Source of the DNA: Crotalaria pallida
Taxonomy: Eukaryota > Streptophyta > Magnoliopsida > Fabales > Fabaceae
Direction: 5' to 3'
Assembly: GCA_037953625.1 (NCBI GenBank)
Contig: CM075651.1
Coordinates: 63,102,501-63,166,500 of the forward strand
DNA length: 64,000 nt
Positions within the stretch are counted from its first letter, which is position 1, and each line of letters begins with the position of its first letter. The position numbers and the translations under genes were made by a program. This document shows, piece after piece, positions 1-11,011 of the stretch. Below the pieces are notes generated by a model. That model had not been told where the DNA came from. It was given only the letters and a program-made list of their open reading frames with translations, and made no database searches.

Positions 1-950
1 CTCTTCCCAGGTTCTCCGCAGTGGCGCGCTATATGACCCTGCTTCCCACAATTGAAGCAATTACTTGTTGCCCAGCAGATTCTTCCATAATGATGACGCT
101 TGCACCTCTCACAGTAAGGAGCATCACTGCGAGACTTGACTCCGTCATCAACTTCAACTTTTCCCTTGCCTCGGTTCTGGTTGGAATATGGACCCTCATT
201 CCGATGATCAAATCCTTTCTTTCTTTGTGGTCCATAATTCTGCCGACTACTCTTTTCCAGAACAGCTAACACCTCAGCCTTCTTGTCATCCTCATACATC
301 CGACACATATATACCAGAGTAGGAAAACTCTGAACCTTTTGATAACTAAAGACCGACTTCAACTCCGGCCTCAGTCCACCTTCGAACTTAATACACTTAC
401 TCCTCTCATCCGGGTTATTCTGATAATAGGGAGAGTACTTCATCAATTCCTCAAACTTCGCTGCATACTCTCCTACACTCATATCCTCTTGCCTCAGCTG
501 TAGAAACTCAACTTCCTTCTTTCTCCTTAAGTCCTATGGGAAGTACTTATTGAGAAACTTCTCCATAAATACTCCCTAGTTGACCTCTCTTCCTTCATAA
601 GTCAACAGCTGAACAGTATGATTCCACCAATTCTCAGCCTCCCCTTCCAACATGTAGACTGCATATGTCACCTTTTGAGCATTAGTACAGTCTAATGTCT
701 TGAGAATTTTTTCCACCTCATGAATCCACTTATTAGCTTCCTCAGGTTTAAATCCTCCTTCAAACTTAGGTGGATTGCAACTGCGAAAATCCGCAAGACT
801 TTTGGATTCATCAGTTCCAGCATTACACTGGTGAGGTGGATTAGCATGTTGCTGCTGCTGATGCTGATATTGCTGTTGCCGCATACCTTCTAAGACAACT
901 GTGATCCTTTCCAACATCTCATTTTTATGACTTGGGTTTCTAGTCGTCAT
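1..950 (-). pseudogene. Gag-protease copy 1 of element D (window-truncated, two stops)
   Basis: This is the leftmost copy of the D gag on the minus strand, starting with ATG at 950. The N-terminal part is open to 576, where TAG replaces a Trp codon. A second TAG (534-536) replaces the Glu of the PED motif that copy 3 keeps. The frame then continues through the gag core to the window edge, which falls in the zinc-knuckle region, so any protease of this copy lies outside the window. A Gln-rich run (QQQ and HQQQQ) follows the N-terminal helix. The shared second stop groups this copy with copy 2. No functional product is expected. Confidence 0.85.
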
Positions 951-1010
951 ACTAGACCTGCACTATGGGCTTATTGTCATGGATGATTGACTAAAGAAAC
1001 ATTTAGTCTC

Positions 1011-2453
1011 CTAATTTCTCGTACTTTTCCATCGTTCTTTTCCGATGGCAGGAAACATACACATATATCCTTCGGGTTTAAGGGTTTTATATAGAATTGT
1101 CTTTTTATCACAATCAATGATCACTTGGTTCTTTTTCAACCAATTTATGCCCAAGATCACATTCAATTGTGATAAAGGAAGACAGATCAAATCTACATGA
1201 GTGACGCGATCAAACAGCTCGACACTACAATCTAAGCAGATTTTAGAAGCAAATACGGGTAATCCCGTAGGGGTTTCTATTTTAAAACACATAGGTGAAT
1301 CTGACACTACTAGATTCAACCTATTCACACATTCATAAGAATAAAAAGAATGTGTGGCTCCAGAATCAAACAAAACCATGCAAGGTTGATTATTGAACAG
1401 ATGGTTACCTTGCATGAGATCAGGAGATCGGTTAGCTTCAACTCCACTCAAGGTAAACACTCTGCCTTGAGTCATCGGTTTGCCAGAAGGAGCAATGAGA
1501 TTACTCTTCCCAGGTTCTCCGCAGTGGCGCGCTATATGACCCTGCTTCCCACAATTGAAGCAATTACTTGTTGCCCAGCAGATTCTTCCATAATGATGAC
1601 GCTTGCACCTCTCACAGTAAGGAGCATCACTGCGAGACTTGACTCCGTCATCAACTTCAACTTTTCCCTTGCCTCGGTTCTGGTTGGAATATGGACCCTC
1701 ATTCCGATGATCAAATCCTTTCTTTCTTTGTGGTCCATAATTCTGCCGACTACTCTTTTCCAGAACAGCTAACACCTCAGCCTTCTTGTCATCCTCATAC
1801 ATCCGACACATATATACCAGAGTAGGAAAACTCTGAACCTTTTGATAACTAAAGACCGACTTCAACTCCGGCCTCAGTCCACCTTCGAACTTAATACACT
1901 TACTCCTCTCATCCGGGTTATTCTGATAATAGGGAGAGTACTTCATCAATTCCTCAAACTTCGCTGCATACTCTCCTACACTCATATCCTCTTGCCTCAG
2001 CTGTAGAAACTCAACTTCCTTCTTTCTCCTTAAGTCCTATGGGAAGTACTTATTGAGAAACTTCTCCATAAATACTCCCTAGTTGACCTCTCTTCCTTCA
2101 TAAGTCAACAGCTGAACAGTATGATTCCACCAATTCTCAGCCTCCCCTTCCAACATGTAGACTGCATATGTCACCTTTTGAGCATTAGTACAGTCTAATG
2201 TCTTGAGAATTTTTTCCACCTCATGAATCCACTTATTAGCTTCCTCAGGTTTAAATCCTCCTTCAAACTTAGGTGGATTGCAACTGCGAAAATCCGCAAG
2301 ACTTTTGGATTCATCAGTTCCAGCATTACACTGGTGAGGTGGATTAGCATGTTGCTGCTGTTGATGCAGATATTGCTGTTGCCGCATACCTTCTAAGACA
2401 ACTGTGATCCTTTCCAACATCTCATTTTTATGACTTGGGTTTCTAGTCGTCAT
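1011..2453 (-). pseudogene. Gag-protease copy 2 of element D (two in-frame stops)
   Basis: One reading frame from ATG 2453 to a stop at 1011-1013 is broken by TAG at 2079-2081 (Trp position) and TAG at 2037-2039 (Glu position). Domains in order are a retrotransposon gag core (FEGGF, AENWW, KYFP, SVGEYAAKFEELMKYSPYY), a CERCKRHHYGRIC cluster, a CCHC zinc knuckle CFNCGKQGHIARHC, and a retroviral-type aspartyl protease with DSGATHSF and ILGINWL. Family knowledge places reverse transcriptase next, but the terminal stop arises at the tandem junction instead. The type resembles Tekay/Del chromoviruses; that clade is inferred without a visible RT. Confidence 0.88.
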
Positions 2454-2513
2454 ACTAGACCTGCACTATGGGCTTATTGTCATGGATGATTGACTAAAGA
2501 AACATTTAGTCTC

Positions 2514-3956
2514 CTAATTTCTCGTACTTTTCCATCGTTCTTTTCCGATGGCAGGAAACATACACATATATCCTTCGGGTTTAAGGGTTTTATATAGAAT
2601 TGTCTTTTTATCACAATCAATGATCACTTGGTTCTTTTTCAACCAATTTATGCCCAAGATCACATCCAATTGTGATAAAGGAAGACAGATCAAATCTACA
2701 TGAGTGACGCGATCAAACAGCTCGACACTACAATCTAAGCAGATTTTAGAAGCAAATACGGGTAATCCCGTAGGGGTTTCTATTTTAAAACACATAGGTG
2801 AATCTGACACTACTAGATTCAACCTATTCACACATTCATAATAATAAAAAGAATGTGTGGCTCCAGAATCAAACAAAACCATGCAAGGTTGATTATTGAA
2901 CAGATGGTTACCTTGCATGAGATCAGGAGATCGGTTAGCTTCAACTCCACTCAAGGTAAACACTCTGCCTTGAGTCATCGGTTTGCCAGAAGGAGCAATG
3001 AGATTACTCTTCCCAGGTTCTCCGCAGTGGCGCGCTATATGACCCTGCTTCCCACAATTGAAGCAATTACTTGTTGCCCAGCAGATTCTTCCATAATGAT
3101 GACGCTTGCACCTCTCACAGTAAGGAGCATCACTGCGAGACTTGACTCCGTCATCAACTTCAACTTTTCCCTTGCCTCGGTTCTGGTTGGAATATGGACC
3201 CTCATTCCGATGATCAAATCCTTTCTTTCTTTGTGGTCCATAATTCTGCCGACTACTCTTTGCCAGAACAGCTAACACCTCATCCTTCTTGTCATCCTCA
3301 TACATCCGACACATATATACCAGAGTAGGAAAACTCTGAACCTTTTGATAACTAAAGACCGACTTCAACTCCGGCCTCAGTCCACCTTCGAACTTAATAC
3401 ACTTACTCCTCTCATCCGGGTTATTCTGATAATAGGGAGAGTACTTCATCAATTCCTCAAACTTCGCTGCATACTCTCCTACACTCATATCCTCTTGCCT
3501 CAGCTGTAGAAACTCAACTTCCTTCTTTCTCCTTAAGTCCTCTGGGAAGTACTTATTGAGAAACTTCTCCATATATACTCCCTAGTTGACCTCTCTTCCT
3601 TCATAAGTCAACAGCTGAATAGTATGATTCCACCAATTCTCAGCCTCCCCTTCCAACATGTAGACTGCATATGTCACCTTTTGAGCATTAGTACAGTCTA
3701 ATGTCTTGAGAATTTTGTCCACCTCATGAATCCACTTATTAGCTTCCTCAGGTTTAAATCCTCCTTCAAACTTAGGTGGATTGCAACTGCGAAAATCCGC
3801 AAGACTTTTGGATTCATCAGTTCCAGCATTACACTGGTGAGGTGGATTAGCATGTTGCTGCTGTTGATGCAGATATTGCTGTTGCTGCATACCTTCTAAG
3901 ACAACTGTGATCCTTTCCAACATCTCATTTTTATGACTTGGGTTTCTAGTCGTCAT
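2514..3956 (-). pseudogene. Gag-protease copy 3 of element D (one in-frame stop)
   Basis: This copy lies closest to the primer binding site and is the least damaged. It runs about 480 codons from ATG 3956 to the junction stop at 2514-2516, with one TAG at 3582-3584 in place of the Trp expected after REV. Unlike copies 1 and 2 it keeps GAG (Glu) at 3540-3542. It holds the gag core, the CCHC knuckle (roughly residues 300-313) and the protease active-site DSGATHSF (roughly residue 365). Gag forms the particle and binds RNA; the protease would process the polyprotein. It stops before RT because the tandem junction interrupts it. Element E encodes a clearly related gag. Confidence 0.9.
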
Positions 3957-4211
3957 ACTAGACCTGCACTATGGGCTTATGGTCATGGATGATTGACTAA
4001 AGAAACATTTAGTCTCCTAATCTACACCGAGACTATACCCAATAGTTTCAGTTCACACAATTTGTATCTAGATCAATAAGATATACAAACAAATCAAACA
4101 AACATAAAACATACACAGATCATGCACTATTGTGACCTGATTGACGAGGATGACCATCTCCTTGGACTACTTCTTCAACCATAGGATCATTATTGCTCTG
4201 ATACCACAAAA
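3957..4211 (-). other. Element D leader and initiator-Met tRNA primer binding site
   Basis: This is the untranslated leader between the 5' LTR and gag of element D, read on the minus strand. The complement of 4195-4206 is TGGTATCAGAGC, the usual site for priming by initiator-methionine tRNA, five bases from the LTR end at 4212. No other feature is visible. It fixes the element's orientation, so RT and integrase would lie left of position 1. Confidence 0.88.
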
Positions 4212-4238
4212 TGCAACACCCTACTTTCTTAACCCGAG
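4212..4238 (-). mobile_element. 5' LTR of element D, first fragment
   Basis: This is the primer-proximal end of D's 5' LTR, beginning TGCAACACCC on the plus strand (TGTAACACCC is usual). Only 27 bp remain before element A. The last five bases, CCGAG (4234-4238), are A's target duplication, and the LTR resumes at 23163. Confidence 0.8.
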
Positions 4239-5286
4239 TGATGAGAATCTTATTTCCCATTATTCCTTGCATTATTTTACTCCTATTATTGATACTTGTT
4301 GCCCATTTGACATTGTTTAGCTTGATTTCGTGATTTAGAGTTTATTGGGCTAATATTCCGAATATTGTTTAATTTGGGGTTATTTAGTCTAATTAATTCT
4401 ATTTCTAATTTCAGTTCATAGTTGGAACAAGGACACTTTGGGCATTTTGGAAATGAGGATTGAAGTATTGAAGTGAAGATTGTAATTTGCATTCAGTCCC
4501 TTTTTAGTTGTAATTTTCAGAATAGTGTTTCTTAGGATTTGGGCCCATGTTTTAGGCCCATTTTGTGTCTTAAGAAGGGAAATTCGTGTAAAGGGTTGAA
4601 CACACTCCCATTTTCAGATTTCACACTCTATCTCTAGGTTAGAACTTCTCTCTTGGCTCTCCAAAGTGGTGGTGGCTGCTAGGGTTTTGTTCTTCCCCAT
4701 TTCTACTCGTTTTTCTTCATTTATGGCCATGGAAGGCTAGACTTCAAGGGTTAATCCCTTTGGTATAGTATTATCTACTCTTGAGCTCTTGTTATTAATG
4801 CCATTTTGTTTTCTCTTCTCTGTTTTCATGTTTATCAATGTGTAGTGGTTTGCTTAATTCCATTTCGTAGAGATAATACATGAATATAAATGCTTAATTT
4901 GTATTAACTCGTAAAAACTCCAATTCTGGTTTCTGATGCTTAATTAGAAGTTAGGGTTTGGAGTGATAACTGAATTTTCGCTTAGTATTTGGTTATCACG
5001 AGTTGGGCAGAGGAGAGGAGAGGAATCGATCTTTAGTGAGCTAGGATTGAGTAGTGTACGTAGCCAAAGGGGTTTGCCCGCTTTTGTTTTTGATTTTGTT
5101 AGTTTTAATATTCTGTTTATGTTTTGTTCATCACAATTGTTACACACAAAAACCCCCCCAATTTACTGCACACTACGTGTTTGATACTTTGCCTAGACCG
5201 ATATTCACTGGGAAACGACCTAGGATCACCTTCCTAGTACTACAAAATTAAACTCCTTTTATTTTGATCGGGTACGGCCTCGATCA
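4239..5286 (+). repeat. Element A 5' LTR
   Basis: This 1048-bp direct repeat matches 22111-23157. It begins TGATGAG and ends CGATCA. It holds the promoter and polyadenylation functions expected of an LTR, but I see no strong TATA box. AGGGTTTTG and AGGGTTTGG stretches and the C-rich run near 5150 are conserved in both copies. Short open frames inside it (for example 4963-5184) are not persuasive genes. Confidence 0.96.
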
Positions 5287-5291
5287 AAATT

Positions 5292-5309
5292 TGGCACTGT
5301 TGCCGAGGA
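5292..5309 (+). other. Element A primer binding site (tRNA-Asp-like)
   Basis: TGGCACTGTTGCCGAGGA lies five bases after the LTR end. It resembles TGGCGCCGTTGCCGGGGA, the complement of the plant tRNA-Asp 3' end used by Athila elements, with a few mismatches. Confidence 0.75.
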
Positions 5310-5988
5310 TTATCGATTCTTGCCAAAGATCATACAGTAGTTAGTTAGTTTAGTTAGTGTAGTTAGTGTGTGAATAAGCATTCTGATAACTGATTGAAAG
5401 CTGTCCTGTTTGCTGATTTGCTGTTCTGCACAACTGATGCTATTTTAGTGATTCTGTGAGTGCCATTCAACATAGCTGTGGGTGGAAGTTTTGCACGAAA
5501 ATTGGTATCCACACTTGTTTCATCATATATTAGTGTGTTGATGCATCACAGACACTCAGATAGGCACTGGTTGTGAGTTCCAGAAAAATTTTCCAAGTTT
5601 CAGCAACACTTACTATAAATAGGCGTAACTTTTGATCAATAACTCGGAATTTGACGAATTTTATATCAAATCGAAGGGAATTTTCTGAATAATTTGATAT
5701 TTCTCACTTCGTCAGAAAATTGCTTATTTTGGATCCCAAAAAAGCCTGTTTACTATTTCTTTTTTATTTTACAAGTTCTATTTTCTTAGTTTTTGGTCAC
5801 TGTTTTAATTCTATGACTTGGTTCCCTTTTGAATTTTGTCCTCAAAATTTCTGTGATATGTTTTCATGATTTTAGGGTGCTGAAAAAAATAAATAAAAAA
5901 TTTTAAAAAAATAAAAAAATTTTGTTGCCGATTTTGGTCATGCATATCTGTTACAGTATGCTATGGTTGATGTTGTTCTGTTCAGTAC
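5310..5988 (+). other. Element A leader, noncoding
   Basis: About 680 bp lie between the primer site and gag. Visible contents are a short TTAGTTAG/GTTAGTGT repeat near 5338-5370 and an A-rich run near 5880-5925. The stretch near 5628-5690 (ATAACTCGGAATTTGACG, then TTTTATATCAAA) resembles part of solo LTR F near 24485-24545. No gene is seen. Confidence 0.7.
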
Positions 5989-7922
5989 ATGACTAGGGGC
6001 AACCCAAGTTATTTGCATCCTTACAACCCTGAAATTGATAGAACTTATCACAGATTAGTTAGACAAAATAGGAATCAGTCATTAGATAGTGAGTCAGAGT
6101 CATCTTATAGTCCTTCTAATTCTGCTTCTGTTTCTGTTTACTCTATTCCTTCTTCTTTTATTCAATTTGATTTTGTACATTGTGATAACATGGCTCAACC
6201 CCCACCAAGGGAAAGGATACTAAGGGAGCTGGCTGCACCTGACTTCACTATTGAAGACTCGTGTATCCGGTATCCTGATGAGGATGTTCCTTTTGAGCTT
6301 AGAACAGGACTAATCCATTTGTTGCCCAAGTTTCATGGTCTTGCAGGCGAGGATCCACATAAGCATCTCAAGAAATTCCACATAGTGTGCACCACAATGA
6401 AACCTCATGATGTGCAAGAGGATCATGTCTGTCTCAGAGCATTCCCACATTCCTTAGAAAGTTTGGCCCAGGATTGGTTATCTGACTTGGCCCCTGGTTC
6501 CATCACAAGCTGGGATGACTAGAAGAGGGCATTTCTGGAAAAATTCTTCCCTGCAAATAGGACCACTGCAATCAGAAAGGAAATCTCTGGTATCAGGCAA
6601 CAACATGGAGAGAGTCTCTATGAATATTGGGACAGATTCAAGAGGTTGTGTGCTTCCTGCCCTCACCATCAGATCTCAGAGCAGCTTCTCATCTAGTACT
6701 TTTATGAGGGTCTCAACTTTATGGAGAGAAACATGGTAGATGCTGCAAGTGGTGGTACATTGGGAGATATGACACCCTTACAAGCCAGGAGCAAAATTGA
6801 GAAGATGGCTTCCAACTGTCAGCAATTCCATGCAAGAAGAAACCGGTGATGCAATAGTTGTGAGAGATGTAAATGATGTTGGTGCAGACTCGGGCAAGGT
6901 TGAGAAGCTTGAGCAGAAAATTGATTCTCTTACAACATTGGTCACACAATTGGCTGTCAATCAGAAAAAGATGGTACTTCCTGCTAGAGTGTGTGGCATA
7001 TGCACATCCATTGAGCACCCCAAAGATGCATGCCCTTCCCTTCAACAGCAACAACCGATGACCATTGGTGACCAACCCGAGGCCTATGCAGCAAACATAT
7101 ACAACAATAGAGGCCCACAACAACACAATCATGACCTCTCTTCCAATAGATACAACCCTGGATGGAGGAACCATCCCAACTTGAAGTGGTCTGATCAACA
7201 ACAGCAACCTTCTCCTAATGTTTCATTTCAGAACACCGCTGGACTGAGTAGACCACCATATGTACCTCCTCCAATCCAACAGCAAAGGCAACAACAACAG
7301 CAGCAACTGGTTCATCCTGCACCATCAGCCCCTCCATCCAACCAACCTACCTTAGAGGAGTTGGTGAGGCAAATGACCATGCAGAACCTCCAATTTCAAC
7401 AAGAAACTAGAGCATCCATTCAGAGACAAGAGGCATCCATTCAGACTTTGACAAATCAGATGGGTCAAATGGCAACTTCTCTCAACAACTTGCAATCTCA
7501 AAATTCTGACAAGTTGCCTTCCCAAACAGTGATCAACCCTCAGAATCAGAATGTGAGTGCCATCAACCTGAGGTCAGGAAAGCAGATTGTCACACCCACA
7601 CCACAACCTCAACTCAACAATGATGCTCTAGCTTCTTCCTATAAAGGGAAGACCCAAGTGGTAGATGAAGGCGAGAAAGCTAGCACCAAAGAGAATCATC
7701 CAACTCAACCCTCCTCGACTTCAACCACAAGCCCTGCCGTTGTCCTACAACCTCCTCCTGTTCCTCTTCCATTCCCACCAAGATTGCCTCAAAACAAAAG
7801 GGTGGAAGAAGTGGACAAGGAAATTCTTGACACATTCAGGAAGGTGGAAGTCAACATACCCCTTCTTGATGCAATAAAATAGATTCCAAGGTATGTGAAG
7901 TTCCTTAAGGAGTTGTGCACTC
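5989..7922 (+). pseudogene. Athila-type gag of element A (three stops, one frameshift)
   Basis: The gag starts at ATG 5989. The capsid-like region includes PKFHGLAGEDPHKHL. It is broken by TAG at 6520-6522 and 6694-6696, then by a shift into frame 2 between about 6797 and 6847. The second part, read in frame 2 to TAG 7880-7882, has a coiled-coil-like stretch (VEKLEQKIDSLTTLVTQL), a CCHC finger CGICTSIEHPKDAC near 6991-7032, and Gln/Pro-rich sequence. The two Gln-position stops are consistent with C to T changes. The frame then runs to the B insertion at 7922, whose duplicated CACTC (7918-7922) lies inside the gag-pol sequence. The gag is dead. Confidence 0.93.
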
Positions 7923-8638
7923 TGTAACATCCTAAACTTTGATTTTAAGGAAATTATTGATTTAAAACCTTAGAAAAATTGGAAAAGTGATTTAATGAAT
8001 TTTGCCAAATATGTGGGTGGTGATTATAGGTCCTAGGAGTTGTGTAGGAGGTATATATGGCCTTGGGCAGGGTCATATAAGCGAGATCGAGAGTAAAATC
8101 GGCGTTTTAGGTGTTAGAAATCAACCAAAAAGAGAAAATTAGAAATTTATTATGGGAAGCTAAGAAAATAAATTCCACCGTTGGATGTGAAGTTTAAGGG
8201 GTGAAGAAGCATGTCTAAAAATTTGGACTCGATCCGACGGTCGACGAAAAAGTTACGACGAATCGAAGGTTGGAAACCCTGAAACTCGCCCAGGCGCACC
8301 AGCCATGCGCCCAGGCGAGTCACTATTCATTTGGCGCACCATCCAGTGGGAAATCCGCCCAGGCCAGCCCACCATTCGCCCAGGCGGACGCAACACCACT
8401 CCAGCGCACCAGGAACGTGGGTTGGCGCACCAGAAAATCCGCCAGCCGCACCATTTCCATTTCTGACCGAGCCAGCTACGCACAAGCTTGGTTCTGGTGC
8501 AGTTCTCTCGCCCAGGCGAGGAAATGGCTCGCCCAAGCGAGCTGACGCGCACACCAGCCGCACCAGAAATTCTGTTGGCGTGCCAGAGCCCCCACCAGCA
8601 CGCACCAGGTGCACCAGCAGCACCAGCTGGTGCTTGAG

Positions 8639-8694
8639 CTCGCCCAAGCGAGTATAAAGCTCGCCCAAGCGAGTATAAAGCTCGCCCAAGTGAG
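8639..8694 (+). promoter_or_regulatory. Tandem TATA-containing palindromic repeat in B 5' LTR
   Basis: A 21-bp unit (CTCGCCCAAGCGAG plus TATAAAG) is repeated: two full units and a third lacking TATAAAG, giving two candidate TATA boxes. The 3' LTR counterpart (about 14703-14737) has one full unit and one TATAAAG at 14717-14723. The core promoter is thus copy-number variable between LTRs of one element. Confidence 0.72.
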
Positions 8695-9757
8695 TGGCGC
8701 AGACCAGATTTGATCTGGTGCGTCCAATTAGAACTTGGGGGCCAAGTTGTGGCCTCTTGGCCACACGATTTTGCTTTTCTTTGGCAAGAACAAGCACCCA
8801 ACAACAAGAACACCACTCTTCATCATCAACACCATCTCTTCATCCATTTTCCCTCCATCTTCAACACATTTCCATCATCAAAACCACCAATCCCACCATA
8901 AACACATTGTTTTGGGCACCTCAAACCCAAAACCACCAAGCTCCACCAAGCTTTCACCATGGGTGTTGATTGAAGCTTCATCCTCTTCCTCTTTTGGTCC
9001 ACACGAATTACTCCCTTCTTCATTCTCTTTGGATTTTCAATTTTTCCACCATTGATTTGGGTAAGTGAGCTTCATGCCATGAGTTATTTCCTTTCCATTT
9101 CAACTTTCCTTGATTCATAGAAATTTAGCTCTAAAACCCTAGGATTCTTGCACTTGTTGCTATCTAGGGATTGTGTTTCAAGCCTTCCAACTCAAATCAA
9201 GGCAAGGACAAAGATCATTCCTCTTGTGCTCTATCAAGTAGGGTTGTCTATCATCACTTCATCATTTCCTTATTGTGGTGGCAAGCTAAGCTTTGGAAAT
9301 TCAAGTTTCCAAGATTTTGAGCTAGGGCTCACTAAGGTTCTATTTACTATTTACTAATTTAAGGTAAGGAGTGGGTTATAGTGAGTATTACCTTACTCTG
9401 GGGTTTAGTTTACATTATGCATATAATGAGTATTAAGATTTTGTGTTAGTTTAGGTTGATATAATATAAAATAATTGTTAGAATAGAATTTATGACTTAG
9501 GGAATTTATTTTGATGTTGATATATTGCATTTTGTGGTTTGGTGATGTTGATGAATTATATGCTTATGTTGTTTAATAATTTGAGTTGTGATAATAAGTG
9601 AAATTGTGCTAATTAAGTTACAAAATATATTTGTGATCATTGGATAATGAAAATGTGTAATGTGGTAATTAATTTTGAATAATGGAAATTTTCTAAACAA
9701 TTGATAATGATAAAGAACTAATTAAATTATACCCAGGCTCAGCCAGGGGAGATTATA

Positions 9758-10025
9758 TTATACCCGGGCGCAGTAAGTCGTTTTCGCACGGGGGTGCGAA
9801 CGCAGTAGGTCGTGACCAGGGGATTTACCCGGGCGCAGTAAGTCGTTATCGCGCGGTGGTGCGAACGCAGTAGGTCGTGACCAGGGGATTGAGAAACATA
9901 GCCGGGCGCAGTAAGTCGCTATCGCGCGGTGGTGCGAGCGCAGTAGGTCATGACCAGGGGATTTACCCGGGCGCAGTAAGTCGTGAGTGCACAGGAGTGC
10001 AGACGCAGTAGGTCGTGACCAGGGA
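9758..10025 (+). repeat. GC-rich minisatellite in B LTR
   Basis: About four copies of a roughly 65-bp unit alternate GCGCAGTAAGTCG and CGCAGTAGGTCGTGACC. The 3' LTR copy is at about 15820-16085. The array lies inside the candidate leader intron, about 240 bp before the acceptor at 10264. The minus-strand frame across it is a repeat artefact. Confidence 0.9.
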
Positions 10026-10564
10026 CAGATAAAAAGAATATAAATATGATTAAAATACATGGAACGAAAGACTTAAGAAAATGTTAAATCAAAATCGATT
10101 TGAGAAACTAATGAATACTCGAAATTGAATTGTGATGAATTGACTCTTATTTATGATGTTGTGATTGAATTGTTATATGTGTATGGCTTAGTGTCGCATT
10201 ATGTCTTAATTGGAAACTGCTTCCCCATTTTATGTGTAATACTCACTCCTTACTATCATCACAGGTACTGAGGAAGAGTTTGCACCTGAGCTGGCCGAGC
10301 AGGAGTACTCTCCCTCTCAGGGAGAGTAGGTTACCTTTAGATATGTAGGACTTGGGAATGTCCTGGGCCCGATGATGTGAATCATTTTTGTTGTATATAA
10401 TTGTAAATAGCTTTTTGGGGCCCCAGGATGTCTCCTTTTGGGAAAGGGGTATATTTTGGGGAAAAACTGTCTTCCTAAAACTTGTTTATGTTTCCCCTAA
10501 CTCTGATGTTCATGCTATGATGTTTTAAACTTGTTTCTGATGTGTGCACGTAGATGCACTAGCT

Positions 10565-10566
<2 letters not shown>

Positions 10567-10601
<35 letters not shown>
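10567..10601. repeat. (TA)n microsatellite
   Basis: This TA dinucleotide run in the 5' LTR of B is much shorter in the 3' LTR (about 16628-16640), showing slippage after insertion. Confidence 0.95.
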
Positions 10602-10604
<3 letters not shown>

Positions 10605-10833
10605 AATAGCCCTGCAGGCTTTGTTATGTGAAAATATTATTGTTTATCAGGTTGCAGGAAACAGGAATTTTTGGAAAAGTCCAATAAACAAACGAAACTC
10701 CGTCCGTTTGACGGAAGATTTTCATTCGGATTAAAAGTAATTAAGAGTTTTCCTAATCAATTCATGAGTCAAAAAAGGAATTTTCAAGTTGCTATTTTAA
10801 TTAAGGGTAAATAAACTTAGGTGTTACATTTTA

Positions 10834-10845
10834 TGGTATCAGAGC
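10834..10845 (+). other. Element B primer binding site (initiator-Met tRNA)
   Basis: TGGTATCAGAGC begins five bases after the LTR end and matches the usual plant initiator-Met tRNA primer complement. Confidence 0.92.
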
Positions 10846-11011
10846 AGTTTCCCTCGGCCTTTGGAGTGTGGATTCACATCTCCATATGGTTACTCACCAA
10901 GCGAGTAACCGATATGAGTAAATAAGTGACTAAATTAGAGTAATAAGATAGAGTAGTTATTACTGCTCAATAATATATGTATTAACTTGTCATTTTCTAG
11001 GATTAGGAGTT

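Larger units (their letters stand above)
1..4018 (-). repeat. Tandem triplication (1503-bp period) of a gag-protease segment
   Basis: A 1503-bp unit is repeated head to tail: a partial copy at 1-1012, cut by the window edge, and full copies at 1013-2515 and 2516-4018. Equivalent start codons lie at 950, 2453 and 3956. Each internal junction reads CTCCTAA followed by TTTCTCG, while the outermost unit continues into unique sequence at 4019. The copies are nearly identical. Copies 1 and 2 share a nonsense codon and several substitutions that copy 3 lacks, so copy 3, nearest the primer site, split off first. The 1503-bp period is a multiple of three. An assembly artefact is possible, but the copy-specific substitutions argue for a real array. 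Confidence 0.93.
7923..10828 (+). repeat. Element B 5' LTR (2.9 kb, highly structured)
   Basis: It starts TGTAACATCC and ends GTGTTACA. In order it contains a dyad block (about 8173-8270, CCGTTGGAT ... ATCCGACGG), palindromes of the type CTCGCCCAAGCGAG (8285-8694), TATAAAG at 8653-8659 and 8674-8680, a pyrimidine/CA-rich leader, strong splice-donor-like sites at 9061 (GTAAGTGAGC) and 9364 (TTTAAG before GTAAGG), a minisatellite (9758-10025), an acceptor-like site ending CACAG at 10264, and a (TA)n run (10567-10601). Several frames of 60-190 codons over 8253-9055 overlap one another and look like by-products of the palindromes. Confidence 0.94.

Noticed and set aside
1350..1772. Plus-strand 140-codon frame repeated at 2853-3275
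   Set aside because: It is the reverse complement of the gag zinc-knuckle region and is conserved only because the tandem unit is duplicated.
8253..9055. Several overlapping frames of 60-190 codons on both strands in B's LTR (also 14326-15098)
   Set aside because: They overlap in all frames and reflect the palindromic, GC-rich U3 and a low-complexity leader; no domain or codon pattern supports coding.
9758..10060. Regular repeats resembling a CRISPR-like array or a repetitive protein on the minus strand
   Set aside because: The spacing and unit divergence are those of a minisatellite inside a plant LTR; spacers are not unique and no cas genes exist.
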